A DNA stretch of 64,000 bases from NCBI GenBank assembly GCA_015067925.1, contig SVLN01000002.1, positions 47,027 to 111,026 of the forward strand, written 5' to 3'. Positions 50,842 through 59,076 of the stretch are shown here, one piece after another. Numbering within the stretch: position 1 is the first letter of the stretch; the number at the start of each line of letters is the position of its first letter. Both the position numbers and the translations under genes were made by a program. Below the pieces are notes generated by a model. The model worked only from the letters and a program-made list of their open reading frames with translations, was not told where the DNA came from and searched no databases. The stretch comes from Oscillospiraceae bacterium (GTDB lineage Bacteria; Bacillota; Clostridia; Oscillospirales; Oscillospiraceae).

Positions 50842-51036
50842 TTACTCTTCATGAGTGTTGGAGGGTTGCTCCCCGTTTATCGGCTGTGAGGTCGCTTGAA
50901 CGTCTTTGGCGAGGTGCTCCATCACCAGTTTTTCAGAAGGGACAAATCGAAGTGACGCTGCGTGTGTGCCGTGGATCTGTACACTGAGTTTGCCAAGGTC
51001 AGGCCATTTATATTCGATGTTCTTTTGATTCTTCAT
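50842..51036 (-). CDS. Hypothetical protein
   Basis: 64 aa, preceded by AAGGAGG. It overlaps the end of the upstream gene by 29 bp. No family recognised; polar, no membrane segment. Confidence 0.5.
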   Translation of the reverse strand: MKNQKNIEYKWPDLGKLSVQIHGTHAASLRFVPSEKLVMEHLAKDVQATSQPINGEQPSNTHEE

Positions 51037-51283
51037 TCAACAGAACCTCCTTTGCCTTATCGACATTGATGATGCCAAGAGTGGACAGGTATGCGATAAC
51101 GCTTTCTGGGGATCGATCAACACCGTTCTCCCCTGCCCATCCGGCAAACATCTTGCTCAGCTTTCTCCGCTCTGAGAACGCAAGCATATTGAGCTTCTTC
51201 TTTTTCTTGAATTCCTGAATCGGCCGGAAAAAGTATGTGTCGTTTTGTCCTTGGAATACTGCTTTAGGCATCAGAGGTTTCAT
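51008..51283 (-). CDS. Hypothetical basic protein
   Basis: 91 aa from the ATG at 51283 (MKPLMPKAVFQGQND), with a GGTGG site. The Lys-rich centre FKKKKKLNMLAFSERRKLSK and the helical C-terminus are compatible with nucleic-acid binding, but no domain is recognised. It overlaps the HExxH gene by 20 bp. Confidence 0.6.
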   Translation of the reverse strand: MKPLMPKAVFQGQNDTYFFRPIQEFKKKKKLNMLAFSERRKLSKMFAGWAGENGVDRSPESVIAYLSTLGIINVDKAKEVLLNEESKEHRI

Positions 51284-52235
51284 CGTCCCACCGTTCAAGT
51301 GTGTACTTGCCAATTACGGGAGCCAGAGGCATTCGGCCGCCGAGTACACTGCACAAAGCCTCTGCTGCGCTGTAATCGCATTCAAAGCTGTCGCATATGC
51401 AAGTTCCCATCGCTAAACCTCGTTGGGTTTTTACCATAACTTTATCATCCTTTTTCAGTTTCTTGTCTTCCGGCACACAGAACAGCAGCTTCTGTCCGGC
51501 AGGATTATGCGTTATGACAACGATGTTCATGGTTGTATTGTCCTCCTTTGTTTCTGAATCTTTTTTTATCGCTTCTAACAAAGCGTCTCCGATCTGGTTG
51601 TATTGTTGATGAATTGCTTCAAATGCATCGTCCCACACCGAATCATGGTCATGCTCGACTCCTACCGCCACATGAGCGAGTTCATGGGCCAGGACTTCGA
51701 CAGCGTCGAGAACGCCAATGGTGGGCTTCACGAAGACATCAATGGTTCCGTCATCTCCAAAATTAGTCAGTCCAAACACTTCAGATCCATCTTCTGCGTC
51801 CCTGATTTCAGGCTCCCAATAAACTGAGCAATCCTTATCCGGGTATAGGTTCTTAAAGGCCAGCCAGACAAGGGCGAACGGATCAAACCCAAACGGGCTG
51901 AGTAAGAAGCGATGTTTCTCTTCTCGCATCTTCAAGACGGATTCCGCAGTTTTTGTAGCACGGAGCTGTTCGATCTCCTTGCGTAGTTCGTCGCACTTTT
52001 TAACGTGCCAAGTGCATCGCTCCATCCAGTTTGTCAACTCAAGCGGGACGTTCGGCTCGACGAACTCATTGAACAGATCTACGACTTCCTGTAGCTCCTC
52101 GTAAGAGATACCAGTATTCTCGTAGGCAGCGAGACGATCAATTGCATCTCCCCAACAGTTTGCCTGAGTGTCTGATGCGGTTTTCTTCCCGTCGATGCAC
52201 CAGCGTTCGTCATGCTGATAAGTAAGTCGTTCCAT
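51264..52235 (-). CDS. HExxH zinc-peptidase-like protein with an in-frame C-terminal module
   Basis: 323 aa from the ATG at 52235 (MERLTYQHDERWCIDG), after AAGGAGA. Residues about 35-60 carry the DRLAAYENTGISYEELQ motif that recurs in phage-encoded hypothetical proteins. EVLAHELAHVAVGVEHDHDS (about residue 170) has an HExxH zinc site. The last 88 residues (MNIVVITHNPAGQKLLF...) look like a protein usually encoded alone. That module begins at an internal ATG with GGAGG 10 nt upstream, so it may also be made separately. Peptidase activity is inferred from the motif only. Confidence 0.7.
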   Translation of the reverse strand: MERLTYQHDERWCIDGKKTASDTQANCWGDAIDRLAAYENTGISYEELQEVVDLFNEFVEPNVPLELTNWMERCTWHVKKCDELRKEIEQLRATKTAESVLKMREEKHRFLLSPFGFDPFALVWLAFKNLYPDKDCSVYWEPEIRDAEDGSEVFGLTNFGDDGTIDVFVKPTIGVLDAVEVLAHELAHVAVGVEHDHDSVWDDAFEAIHQQYNQIGDALLEAIKKDSETKEDNTTMNIVVITHNPAGQKLLFCVPEDKKLKKDDKVMVKTQRGLAMGTCICDSFECDYSAAEALCSVLGGRMPLAPVIGKYTLERWDDETSDA

Positions 52236-52245
52236 TATGCTCTCC

Positions 52246-52743
52246 TTATCTTCCGGTGCTGCCAAAACCGCCGACACCCCGATCGGTCTCTGGGAGCGAA
52301 TCGACGAGAACAGGATCGGGCGTAAGTACGGGAACGATGCAGAGCTGCGAAATCTTGTCTCCGCGTTTGACCTCATAATCCTTATCGCCATGATTGTACA
52401 GCTTAACGGTGATAGTTCCAGTATAGCCGACATCAATGACGCCATCACTAGTGATATTGTGCTTCACATTGAGTCCCGATTTCGATTTCAAAAAGCCGGC
52501 CGTCACTAATGTCTGCACAAACATTCCATCGCTGACGTTAAACGTCGGCAACTGAACACGAACGCCGGTATCGAAGTTGGCACTGCCGCCGGCAGGGACA
52601 ACCTTGTCTTCTCTGGAATACAAATCGAGGCCGGCATCGGTTTTATGTGCCCGTGTCGGCATGATTGCACCATCGTCCAAAACAACGTGCAGTTTGAAAA
52701 GATTGCTTCCTAACTGACTCGGTCTTGCTGTAAAAAAACTCAT
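52246..52743 (-). CDS. dut: dUTP diphosphatase
   Basis: 165 aa trimeric-type dUTPase with all five motifs: AHKTDAGLDLYS, LKSKSGL, GVIDVGYTGTITVKLYN, RGDKISQLCIVP and the C-terminal P-loop-like DRGVGGFGSTG. It hydrolyses dUTP to dUMP, preventing uracil incorporation. It is typical of phage and mobile-element nucleotide genes. It starts 4 bp before the stop of the HAD gene upstream (ATGA overlap). Confidence 0.93.
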   Translation of the reverse strand: MSFFTARPSQLGSNLFKLHVVLDDGAIMPTRAHKTDAGLDLYSREDKVVPAGGSANFDTGVRVQLPTFNVSDGMFVQTLVTAGFLKSKSGLNVKHNITSDGVIDVGYTGTITVKLYNHGDKDYEVKRGDKISQLCIVPVLTPDPVLVDSLPETDRGVGGFGSTGR

Positions 52744-53228
52744 GATTTTTCTCCTTCTAATTCTTTATTGTTGAACATAAAGTGCAATGTTTCTGCGAGG
52801 TAGTATTCATCCAAGCCGAAACCTACAGATGCGTTGCATTTTACCATTCTTGCCTGATGCTCTTCAGAGACGTATTCATCATCAAAGACGAGATAGCCAG
52901 TTATTTCTGGGTGCTTGTCTAGGTACTGAGAGATTTCATCACCTCGCGTCTTGTTGTCCATAACCGGCGTTCTTCCGAGGATTTCGATACCGCTTCGAAG
53001 CCCACCTCTGACGAGCATCTCATCGTAGTCATCGTGAAGGCGCCATGTTGATGTAACGACAATCTTGTACCCGAACTGCTCGCAGAATTCAGAAACCCAC
53101 TGGACAGCTTGTTCATTGTTCACCTTGCCGTCCCATGGATGCCCGTATCTGCATTTCCACTGGCCATCTTTTTGATGCCATCGCGGCGTATTTACGACAC
53201 CGTCATAGTCAAGAAAGATGACGTTCAT
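52740..53228 (-). CDS. HAD-type phosphatase (Swiss-army-knife RNA-repair-like)
   Basis: 162 aa. HAD motif I NVIFLDYDGVVN, motif II VVTSTWR, and late acidic motif YLVFDDEYVS are present, with RGDEISQYLDKHPEITGY between them, the arrangement of the small HAD_SAK group often found with nucleic-acid repair or phage genes. The substrate is unknown. It overlaps neighbours by 4 bp at both ends (translational coupling with dut). Confidence 0.8.
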   Translation of the reverse strand: MNVIFLDYDGVVNTPRWHQKDGQWKCRYGHPWDGKVNNEQAVQWVSEFCEQFGYKIVVTSTWRLHDDYDEMLVRGGLRSGIEILGRTPVMDNKTRGDEISQYLDKHPEITGYLVFDDEYVSEEHQARMVKCNASVGFGLDEYYLAETLHFMFNNKELEGEKS

Positions 53229-53464
53229 TTGCCACCATCCTTTCTTCTATAGATCGGGTCATCTTTCCCAAGAACGGGATAATCGGTATCTCCGCCTTTC
53301 TTGATGACGACCCGATATAGCTTGTTTTTTCCTCTCCGCGACCGATTAGCCAAGGCATAGAAGCTGTCGATGCTTGCGCAGCCGAGTGTCTTTCTGCACT
53401 CTCGGGCATTGCCTCTGGCGAGCAATTCACCTGTGTACGCGGAGTATATCTCGTAGTAATTCAT
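53225..53464 (-). CDS. Hypothetical small basic protein
   Basis: 79 aa. YYEIYSAYTGELLARGNARECRKTLGCASIDSFYALANRSRRGK reads like a small DNA-interacting module seen in many phage proteins (a tRNA-intron-endonuclease-like or homeodomain-like repeat is possible), but no family is claimed. Confidence 0.6.
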   Translation of the reverse strand: MNYYEIYSAYTGELLARGNARECRKTLGCASIDSFYALANRSRRGKNKLYRVVIKKGGDTDYPVLGKDDPIYRRKDGGK

Positions 53465-53573
53465 TTCTTAACATCATCCTTTCCATCGTGTGTGTTCTAA
53501 GCGACCACATCGTAAAACGCTGCCTAAAAACAGTTTCCAGACCCTGGAGCGAGTCGGAATGATGTAGGGTATG

Positions 53574-53945
53574 TCAGCTTCCGCAGGAATCGCTGCCTTC
53601 AGGCTGTTCATCATCGTTCTGCTTTGCGCCGTCATACATAGATGCCAATTCGTTGTACTCTTCAGAAGAAATGTAGCCTCTTCTCCGCTGCTGCTTCCAA
53701 TAGGCCATGACCTCATTGTATTTGGCTTTGAGCGACTTAAACCGCTCATACACAGGGTTCAGTTCGGAGCAAACTTGATGGAGTTCATTCCGCTTCTCTT
53801 CAAAATTACGAACAAGCTCATAGCTAGGCGCACGGCCAATATCTTCAGAGCCGCAGATACAGCAAAACCTCGGAGCTTTCCCCTGTACTGAGAATTCGCT
53901 CCGACATTCTTTGCATATCCACTTTTGCTGACGGCCTCTCGCCAT
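53574..53945 (-). CDS. Zinc-ribbon and coiled-coil hypothetical protein
   Basis: 123 aa from the ATG at 53945, with GGAGG 7 nt upstream (the ATG at 53951 is too close). N-terminal C4 ribbon (CKECRSEF...FCCICGSEDI), then a helical coiled-coil segment (about 45-100) and an acidic tail. It probably binds nucleic acid or protein; unknown. Confidence 0.65.
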   Translation of the reverse strand: MARGRQQKWICKECRSEFSVQGKAPRFCCICGSEDIGRAPSYELVRNFEEKRNELHQVCSELNPVYERFKSLKAKYNEVMAYWKQQRRRGYISSEEYNELASMYDGAKQNDDEQPEGSDSCGS

Positions 53946-53957
53946 TTCCATCCCTCC

Positions 53958-54233
53958 TTATTCAGGCATCTCTCCTGACATTGCAACGGCCAGCCACTGT
54001 TCGGCACCAATTCTATCGCCCTTATTGAGAGCGATGCCGGCCATGTGGGCCGCAATTTCCTGAATGACATATCGTTCTTCGCGTCCTGGCGCACACGTTT
54101 TGGACATATTGCCTTTGCTTACGCCACCGTCATAGACGAAGTCGAAGCGGAACCGATTGTTGGTCTCCTTGGCATTTCGGATCTCTGCACCATCAGGGAG
54201 CTTCTCAATTAAGATATCAAGCAACGTCTTCAT
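53958..54233 (-). CDS. Hypothetical protein
   Basis: 91 aa, MKTLLDILIEKLPDGAEIRNAKETNNRFRFDFVYDGG. Its start codon overlaps the stop of the upstream gene by 1 bp. Mixed alpha/beta; no family recognised. Confidence 0.6.
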   Translation of the reverse strand: MKTLLDILIEKLPDGAEIRNAKETNNRFRFDFVYDGGVSKGNMSKTCAPGREERYVIQEIAAHMAGIALNKGDRIGAEQWLAVAMSGEMPE

Positions 54234-54814
54234 CAGGTTCCTTCTTTCTTGTGATTCTCGATCAGATTGAGGACTTCGCCAAAGGTGAGGCCAGCAGCCA
54301 CCAGTTCATCCTCAAACTTCTTGTACTCGGCTACAATATCGGGCGTTAAGCCCGTGTCTTCGTACTGAGCAAGGCGCTCATAGATGTCTGCATTGCATCT
54401 GGTGAGGTCGACGCAGTTATAGCACGGGACATTGCTCCATTCCTGGTTCTTCGGGTAATGGCAGACACGCTCGATGCCTAATTCGTTTCTTCGGGTCTTA
54501 CGCCAATCCTCAATGATGGTCAATGCGCTGTGACGAGCTCGCACCATATGTTCCTTGTGACCGATCCGATATGTGACGAGGTACAAGATGTCTCCCATTT
54601 CTTCGGCATACTCATCGCGGAAATCAGAGACTACGCCCTTCTCTCCGCTCGGGAGCTGAACGAGAGTTCCAGCCGGAACCACATAGTCTTCGATGTCGAT
54701 GTCAAAGCTACCTCCGCACTCTGGGCAGGCGGTGTGCCAACCGAGCATATCTTTGCTTGCTCCGGTAAGTTCAAAGAACTCACCGCATTGCAGACAATCG
54801 CAGTATTTCTTCAT
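54233..54814 (-). CDS. Cysteine-rich hypothetical protein with recurring phage motif
   Basis: 193 aa. N-terminal zinc ribbon (CDCLQCGEFF...CPECGGSF), a small beta-barrel-like section (VPAGTLVQLPSGEKGVVSDF), a CYNCVDLTRC pair and the ERLAQYEDTGLTPDIVAEYK motif also seen in the HExxH protein. It starts within a 4-bp overlap with the gene upstream. Function is unknown. Confidence 0.65.
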   Translation of the reverse strand: MKKYCDCLQCGEFFELTGASKDMLGWHTACPECGGSFDIDIEDYVVPAGTLVQLPSGEKGVVSDFRDEYAEEMGDILYLVTYRIGHKEHMVRARHSALTIIEDWRKTRRNELGIERVCHYPKNQEWSNVPCYNCVDLTRCNADIYERLAQYEDTGLTPDIVAEYKKFEDELVAAGLTFGEVLNLIENHKKEGT

Positions 54815-55023
54815 TCACCTTCATCCTCCTCCGCTTCTTCGTCGAGCCAAAGGTCGATTGCCTCATCGCACCAAGCTCCTTCACACACCGGATTCTGAGG
54901 GCTCAGGTTCTTGACGATCTCGCGGTTGCAAATATCGCATACGCTTTCGCAGTAGTAGTCCATGATGGTTTCATCATCTTCGGCGATTCCCAAACTTTTC
55001 AATTTTTCCCTGTTTGTTCCCAT
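54811..55023 (-). CDS. Hypothetical small acidic Cys-containing protein
   Basis: 70 aa with CESVCDICNREI and an Asp/Glu-rich end (DEEAEEDEGE). The start follows AGGAG. It may bind a metal through its Cys residues. Confidence 0.6.
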   Translation of the reverse strand: MGTNREKLKSLGIAEDDETIMDYYCESVCDICNREIVKNLSPQNPVCEGAWCDEAIDLWLDEEAEEDEGE

Positions 55024-55035
55024 GTTTATCTCCTA

Positions 55036-55308
55036 TTAGTCGACGCTGACGTACCACCAGCCAGTGAATTTATCTACTGTCCCCTCAGCTTCATCTTCCT
55101 TCGGGTCGTAATAGCCTGTGTTGACATACTCGAAGCCGAGGTCTTCGAGGAAATTCGCCAGATGGTTTGCAGCCTCCTCTGTCTTGCAGAGGATCTCCGT
55201 CCCATCAGTCCAGTATCCGTGCCGGCTCTGGTCTGCATATTTCTCCAAACAGCGGACGAGGTACGTCCAGGATTTCCGCTCCATTAGCTCAAATAATGTT
55301 TCGTCCAT
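55036..55308 (-). CDS. Hypothetical small protein
   Basis: 90 aa, acidic, MDETLFELMERKSWTYLVRCLEKYADQS...GWWYVSVD. Strong GAGGAGG site. No family recognised. Confidence 0.6.
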   Translation of the reverse strand: MDETLFELMERKSWTYLVRCLEKYADQSRHGYWTDGTEILCKTEEAANHLANFLEDLGFEYVNTGYYDPKEDEAEGTVDKFTGWWYVSVD

Positions 55309-55317
55309 AGCGCCTCC

Positions 55318-55617
55318 TCACTCAAAAAAATGGTTCGCTTCGATAGCCTGACGAATCGCTTCTTTCTGCGATTCAGTTAGCTTTGCCGTTTCACCAGCGC
55401 CAACGTTCAAGCATCGAAGGTTGGCAAGAACTGCACGTTCGCCATCATCAGAAAGCCGATAAAGACTCGCATGATGCGCTGTCGCTCTAAGGCCATTGGG
55501 ACTGTATGTTAAATACGGCAAAGCGCCCGGAGCAAACGGTCTAACGATTTCAAAAACCTTCTTTCCGTTCGGATCCTTTGGGTCGTCATAGAAGCCGGCT
55601 GCAAAGTAAATGGGCAT
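55318..55617 (-). CDS. Hypothetical small protein
   Basis: 99 aa, MPIYFAAGFYDDPKDPNGKKVFEI..., with GGAGG upstream. The C-terminal helix is KLTESQKEAIRQAIEANHFF. No family recognised. Confidence 0.6.
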   Translation of the reverse strand: MPIYFAAGFYDDPKDPNGKKVFEIVRPFAPGALPYLTYSPNGLRATAHHASLYRLSDDGERAVLANLRCLNVGAGETAKLTESQKEAIRQAIEANHFFE

Positions 55618-55621
55618 CTTG

Positions 55622-55876
55622 TCACTCCTCCTTCAACAGAGTAATCTTTCTGCCACAATACTCCTCATTGAACCAGAGGCGCTCGACACCTGCGTAATCG
55701 CCGGTCTCAACATTCTTGATAATGATGTACTGGCATCCGCAGCCATCAAAAGGTGCATAACCGACAAACTCGTACTCCTGCGCAGGCCGATTTTTCGGCT
55801 GTGCGATAAAGCGGTCGCCGGTCTTCAGAACGGGAGCATACACTTCTTCTGTGATGGAGATTTTTTCTCTTTCCAT
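55622..55876 (-). CDS. Hypothetical small beta-rich protein
   Basis: 84 aa. Strand-rich pattern (VLKTGDRFIAQPKNRPAQEYEFVGYAPFDGCGCQYIIIKN). The ATG directly abuts the stop of the gene upstream. No family recognised. Confidence 0.6.
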   Translation of the reverse strand: MEREKISITEEVYAPVLKTGDRFIAQPKNRPAQEYEFVGYAPFDGCGCQYIIIKNVETGDYAGVERLWFNEEYCGRKITLLKEE

Positions 55877-56107
55877 TTACATTCTTCCTTTCAACGCAGT
55901 CTTGATGATGATATCCATGTTGTTCTCGACCAAAAACCACATATCTTCCAGTCGCCCCTCTAGCATATCTTTCAGATTTTTTCTGACCGCCTCAGGCGTC
56001 ACTGTGCTAGTGTGTCTGGCCGAAAGAATAAGATCATCAAACGTCAGACTGTCGAGGATATTGTCGCTCGGGATCAGATCGTCTCCGAGTCTCCAATTAC
56101 GCTCCAT
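55877..56107 (-). CDS. Hypothetical small protein
   Basis: 76 aa from the ATG at 56107 (MERNWRLGDDLIPSDN), with GGAGG 6 nt upstream. It overlaps the next gene's 3' end by 11 bp. The longer frame to 56233 is a shadow of that gene. Confidence 0.6.
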   Translation of the reverse strand: MERNWRLGDDLIPSDNILDSLTFDDLILSARHTSTVTPEAVRKNLKDMLEGRLEDMWFLVENNMDIIIKTALKGRM

Positions 56108-56309
56108 GCGGCACCTCCAGAAGAAATCTTTTGATTTCGTTGTTGGACAGCCCGATCGTACCGCCAAGCATTTGTTGCAGAAACAGATACCGGTCGTGTC
56201 TTTCTTTAATGCGTTCTGCGTATTGAAGAACATTATCGATCAACCGTCCAGCTTCTCCGCTGATGCTATAGTTTTTCTGGATGTAGGTCAGTGTTTCGCA
56301 TCGGTTCAT
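56097..56309 (-). CDS. Hypothetical small helical protein
   Basis: 70 aa, MNRCETLTYIQKNYSISGEAGRLIDNVLQYAERI. It starts after AAGGAGG that is itself part of a structured leader (56320-56385). First gene after a gap, so probably the start of a transcription unit. Confidence 0.6.
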   Translation of the reverse strand: MNRCETLTYIQKNYSISGEAGRLIDNVLQYAERIKERHDRYLFLQQMLGGTIGLSNNEIKRFLLEVPHGA

Positions 56310-56327
56310 TTTCCGTTACCTCCTTTT

Positions 56328-56360
56328 AACCTTACCATTTGGTAATTAGTGGGTAAGGTT
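56328..56360 (-). promoter_or_regulatory. Competing inverted repeats directly upstream of a ribosome binding site
   Basis: AACCTTACC (56328-56336) and GGTAAGGTT (56352-56360) form a perfect 9-bp hairpin. TTACCA/TGGTAA (56332-56345) forms an alternative one. The following Shine-Dalgarno reads GGAGGTAACGG and could pair with the same TTACC units. It could be an operator or a translational switch. Confidence 0.45.
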
Positions 56361-56439
56361 ATCTATACTTTACGTTACCACGCCTACCTACCGTGTCAAT
56401 AGATGCATCGATATTTTGCGAAGTATTTCGATGACATCT

Positions 56440-56838
56440 TCATGTGCATTTATAGCCGAGTTCCGCCGCGACTTTTCGAGCGCTCAAGACTTTATCGATG
56501 GCTTCGACCCACAAATCGTTCTCCGCAATGTTGCAGTTAAAAATGCGGTTGTATATCGTAACAAAGTGCGCTTTCAGTTCCCTGGCATCCAGGTAGCTGA
56601 TACCATAATCTTCTTCAAATGCGGCAAGGTCTTCCGCTTCGCCGGGACCGGCATTTTCAGGATTATCGCCGAACTCAGGTCCATCGTAACCAAAAACGAA
56701 ATAGTTCAAATGCCGTAAGGCATCCTCTTCCTGGAAGCAATGCTCCCTATAAGCATAGGCTGCATCGATTTCTTCTTTGGTCATGACATACTGGACGCCA
56801 TTGTGTACAAAATGGATCAGCTCATTTTTGTTGCTCAT
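56440..56838 (-). CDS. Hypothetical acidic protein
   Basis: 132 aa from the ATG at 56838 (MSNKNELIHFVHNGVQYVMTKEEIDAAYAYRE), after AGGGGAAG. Related in its opening to many phage-encoded small proteins; unknown function. Its start overlaps the upstream stop by 4 bp. Confidence 0.65.
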   Translation of the reverse strand: MSNKNELIHFVHNGVQYVMTKEEIDAAYAYREHCFQEEDALRHLNYFVFGYDGPEFGDNPENAGPGEAEDLAAFEEDYGISYLDARELKAHFVTIYNRIFNCNIAENDLWVEAIDKVLSARKVAAELGYKCT

Positions 56839-57455
56839 TTTTCTTCCCCTTCTTTCAATTCGTAGCCGCAGATTGCGAGGCAATCAAACATATCAACAGT
56901 GCGGATTTCATAGTTGTACCAGACATTTCCGCATTTGCAATGTGTCGCCCGCTGCTTGACGGCCCAGACCGTTTCTCCAAGAAAATTCAACTTTTCGATT
57001 TTCTCTGGCTTTTCATATTCTGCATCAAATATCCAGTTTTCATAATAGCCGTTGTATCCGGCCGCGTCGGCGTCTTTCATCAGCCACGCCTTCCAGTCAT
57101 AATAATGAGTCAGCTTGTAGCGGTCAGCGATATCTTTTGCCAGATTTCTAATGGCCTCATAGCTGAATGGGGCGATTTTTTCGGCCACGGTATCCATGTA
57201 CCCATCTACCTTGATGATGGTTTCCTGGAATAACGGCTGCCCTATGCGATCGATTGCGCGAAGCACGAGCCCCTCCCTGAGAGGACAGTCCGCTTCATAT
57301 CCGCCAGACCATTTTGACGAGGTCAACCAACGAACGTGTTCGTTATCACAAGGCTGACGGACAAATACAGCACCGGTTTCAATGCAACGATACAGGTCTT
57401 CCGCGTCCTGATTGGCATAGAATTTGAGAGTTCGTTCTTTTCCCAGAACTACCAT
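56835..57455 (-). CDS. Hypothetical protein with Cys pair
   Basis: 206 aa. The N-terminal part (FYANQDAEDLYRCIETGAVFVRQP) is strand-rich, the middle helical, and the C-terminal HCKCGNVWYNYEIRTVDMFDCLAICGYEL probably binds zinc. GGAGG site. No family recognised. Confidence 0.65.
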   Translation of the reverse strand: MVVLGKERTLKFYANQDAEDLYRCIETGAVFVRQPCDNEHVRWLTSSKWSGGYEADCPLREGLVLRAIDRIGQPLFQETIIKVDGYMDTVAEKIAPFSYEAIRNLAKDIADRYKLTHYYDWKAWLMKDADAAGYNGYYENWIFDAEYEKPEKIEKLNFLGETVWAVKQRATHCKCGNVWYNYEIRTVDMFDCLAICGYELKEGEEK

Positions 57456-57895
57456 GAGTAGCCTCCTCTCTGGCGGAGGGCCTTTGCAGCCTTTTTCAAA
57501 CCGTGCTCCAGACGCGGATCGGCTTCGATATCTTCTTGCGTATAACCAAGCGCATCAAGTGTGTCTTCATATGTAAGGGTGTATCCGTATTCATGATTCC
57601 AAAGCTCATACAGGAACATATCGTAGATGAAACCATCGCCCGTCTCATCAGAAGCAATGGCTTCCTTCCATTCCCTGTTATGCCGATCGATCAACTCGCG
57701 GAATGCAGGAGCATCTTCTTTGAGGACAAAACCGCCCCAGCCGATGGCTACGATCTGCTCATGGTAGTTCTCAGGGTCAAGATTCAGCTCTTTAATTTTT
57801 CTGTCGATCTGCTCCTGCCCGAAGGCAAAGTGCATGGGGAAAGCGTTCGTTTCGGCCTCAAACCGATCTCTGAGCTCTGTGTAAGAATTTTTCAT
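57449..57895 (-). CDS. Hypothetical protein
   Basis: 148 aa. RDRFEAETNAFPMHFAFGQEQIDRKIKELNLDPENYHEQIVAIGWGGFVLKED is a well-formed alpha/beta domain that resembles conserved phage and plasmid proteins of unknown role. Overlaps of 7 bp and 4 bp with its neighbours imply coupling. Confidence 0.7.
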   Translation of the reverse strand: MKNSYTELRDRFEAETNAFPMHFAFGQEQIDRKIKELNLDPENYHEQIVAIGWGGFVLKEDAPAFRELIDRHNREWKEAIASDETGDGFIYDMFLYELWNHEYGYTLTYEDTLDALGYTQEDIEADPRLEHGLKKAAKALRQRGGYSW

Positions 57896-58128
57896 TTCTT
57901 GAATTCCTCCAATACTTCATCTGTATCACCGCACACTTCGATGACCAAGTCTTCGCCATCAGCAAAAATGTAAGTAATTTCATATTCGTCCCTTTCAGGC
58001 GCGTCTCCGGGAACTTCAAATAGTTCGCGCAAAAGGGTGGTGGCCTGTTTCAGATTGCTCCAGCACTGAAGCATGACCCGATTGCCCTGTAGCTCAGTGA
58101 CGTTTGCCAAAAGTTCATTTACCGTCAT
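57892..58128 (-). CDS. Hypothetical small acidic protein
   Basis: 78 aa, MTVNELLANVTELQGNRVMLQCWSNLKQA, with GGAGGG upstream. A helix followed by two strands; no family recognised. Confidence 0.6.
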   Translation of the reverse strand: MTVNELLANVTELQGNRVMLQCWSNLKQATTLLRELFEVPGDAPERDEYEITYIFADGEDLVIEVCGDTDEVLEEFKK

Positions 58129-58140
58129 TTCCTATCCCTC

Positions 58141-58281
58141 CTATTCGTCAAGTTCGATGTTGATATCATCTGCATCGTATGTCCATGCCGTTTCGCCGGC
58201 ATATTGCATTGCCTCCTCTTCGCTGTCCGCCTCAACGGTTAAATAGACGACAGAAGTGACCTTCAATTTATACTCCTTCAT
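58141..58281 (-). CDS. Hypothetical 46-aa protein
   Basis: A short complete frame from the ATG at 58281 with GGAGG 4 nt upstream: KEYKLKVTSVVYLTVEADS then EEEAMQYAGETAW and an acidic end (DINIELDE). The strand-strand-helix pattern is like the small DpnD/PcfM-type and YcfA-like proteins found in mobile elements. It fits the 10-12 bp gaps between its neighbours, which supports it as a real gene. Confidence 0.65.
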   Translation of the reverse strand: MKEYKLKVTSVVYLTVEADSEEEAMQYAGETAWTYDADDINIELDE

Positions 58282-58290
58282 ACAGCCTCC

Positions 58291-59076
58291 TTAATACCAA
58301 ATCAGATGGATACCGCCGATCTGATCGATTCTATCCATAATGGAGTCCACAAGCGAGGCGTCCTTTGGCCATCCATCACGGTTCCACTCAGCGATGCGAG
58401 CTTCCAGTGCTTCGTCCTTGACCGGGACAACGAAGTCGCAGCCGAAGTTGTATACCGTTTGGCCTGTGTATTCTTCGTAGACACTTCCCTGACCGGAAGT
58501 CACCGCTTTCCGTCGTTCGTTATTGTGGATATTCACGTCTCCGAGGTAGCAAGTGCCATATCTTAGCTTGTAAGCGGCGATCAGCTCCCGGTTCGTGTCA
58601 TTCACGAACTGATCTGCTTCCTGGATGGCGTACAGCCCGCCGGCGTAACGAATGTATTCCCGCAGCTTTTTCTTGATGAGTGCGAATCTAACATCACCCT
58701 CGATCACTTCTTTCCATCTAGTATAAGACCGAAGGTCGAGCTTCCCGAAGTTCGCAAAGTCATAATTGAAATGGCCGTTGACATCGGTGTTTTCAAAGCA
58801 CCAAAAATGGTCTCGGTAAATATACTTGTCGTCGATGTGATACGGCAGGTCTTCAGCCTGAGCCCGAGAGTATCCCATCATCTTCTGTTTGTCCACCTCG
58901 CAATTATGCGCGTGGTCTTCCTGCGTATAAAACAGCACCGTGTTCGGATCGTGGTCTGCATGATAGTTCGGGCGGTAGCAGACAACATCGAGCTTTTCTG
59001 CAAGCCCATTAAGAAATGCCTGCTGTTCTTGATACCGATATTCCTGAGTTGTGGTTCGTTCAATTTTCCGCTTCAT
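58291..59076 (-). CDS. Hypothetical protein
   Basis: 261 aa from the ATG at 59076 (MKRKIERTTTQEYRYQEQQAFLNGLAEKL), after AAGGAGA. The open frame to 59172 is unsupported. The protein is charged and aromatic, cytosolic, with VVCYRPNYHADHDPNTVLFYTQEDHAHNCEVDKQKMMGYS as its most distinctive stretch. One of the largest of the array; no family recognised. Confidence 0.65.
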   Translation of the reverse strand: MKRKIERTTTQEYRYQEQQAFLNGLAEKLDVVCYRPNYHADHDPNTVLFYTQEDHAHNCEVDKQKMMGYSRAQAEDLPYHIDDKYIYRDHFWCFENTDVNGHFNYDFANFGKLDLRSYTRWKEVIEGDVRFALIKKKLREYIRYAGGLYAIQEADQFVNDTNRELIAAYKLRYGTCYLGDVNIHNNERRKAVTSGQGSVYEEYTGQTVYNFGCDFVVPVKDEALEARIAEWNRDGWPKDASLVDSIMDRIDQIGGIHLIWY

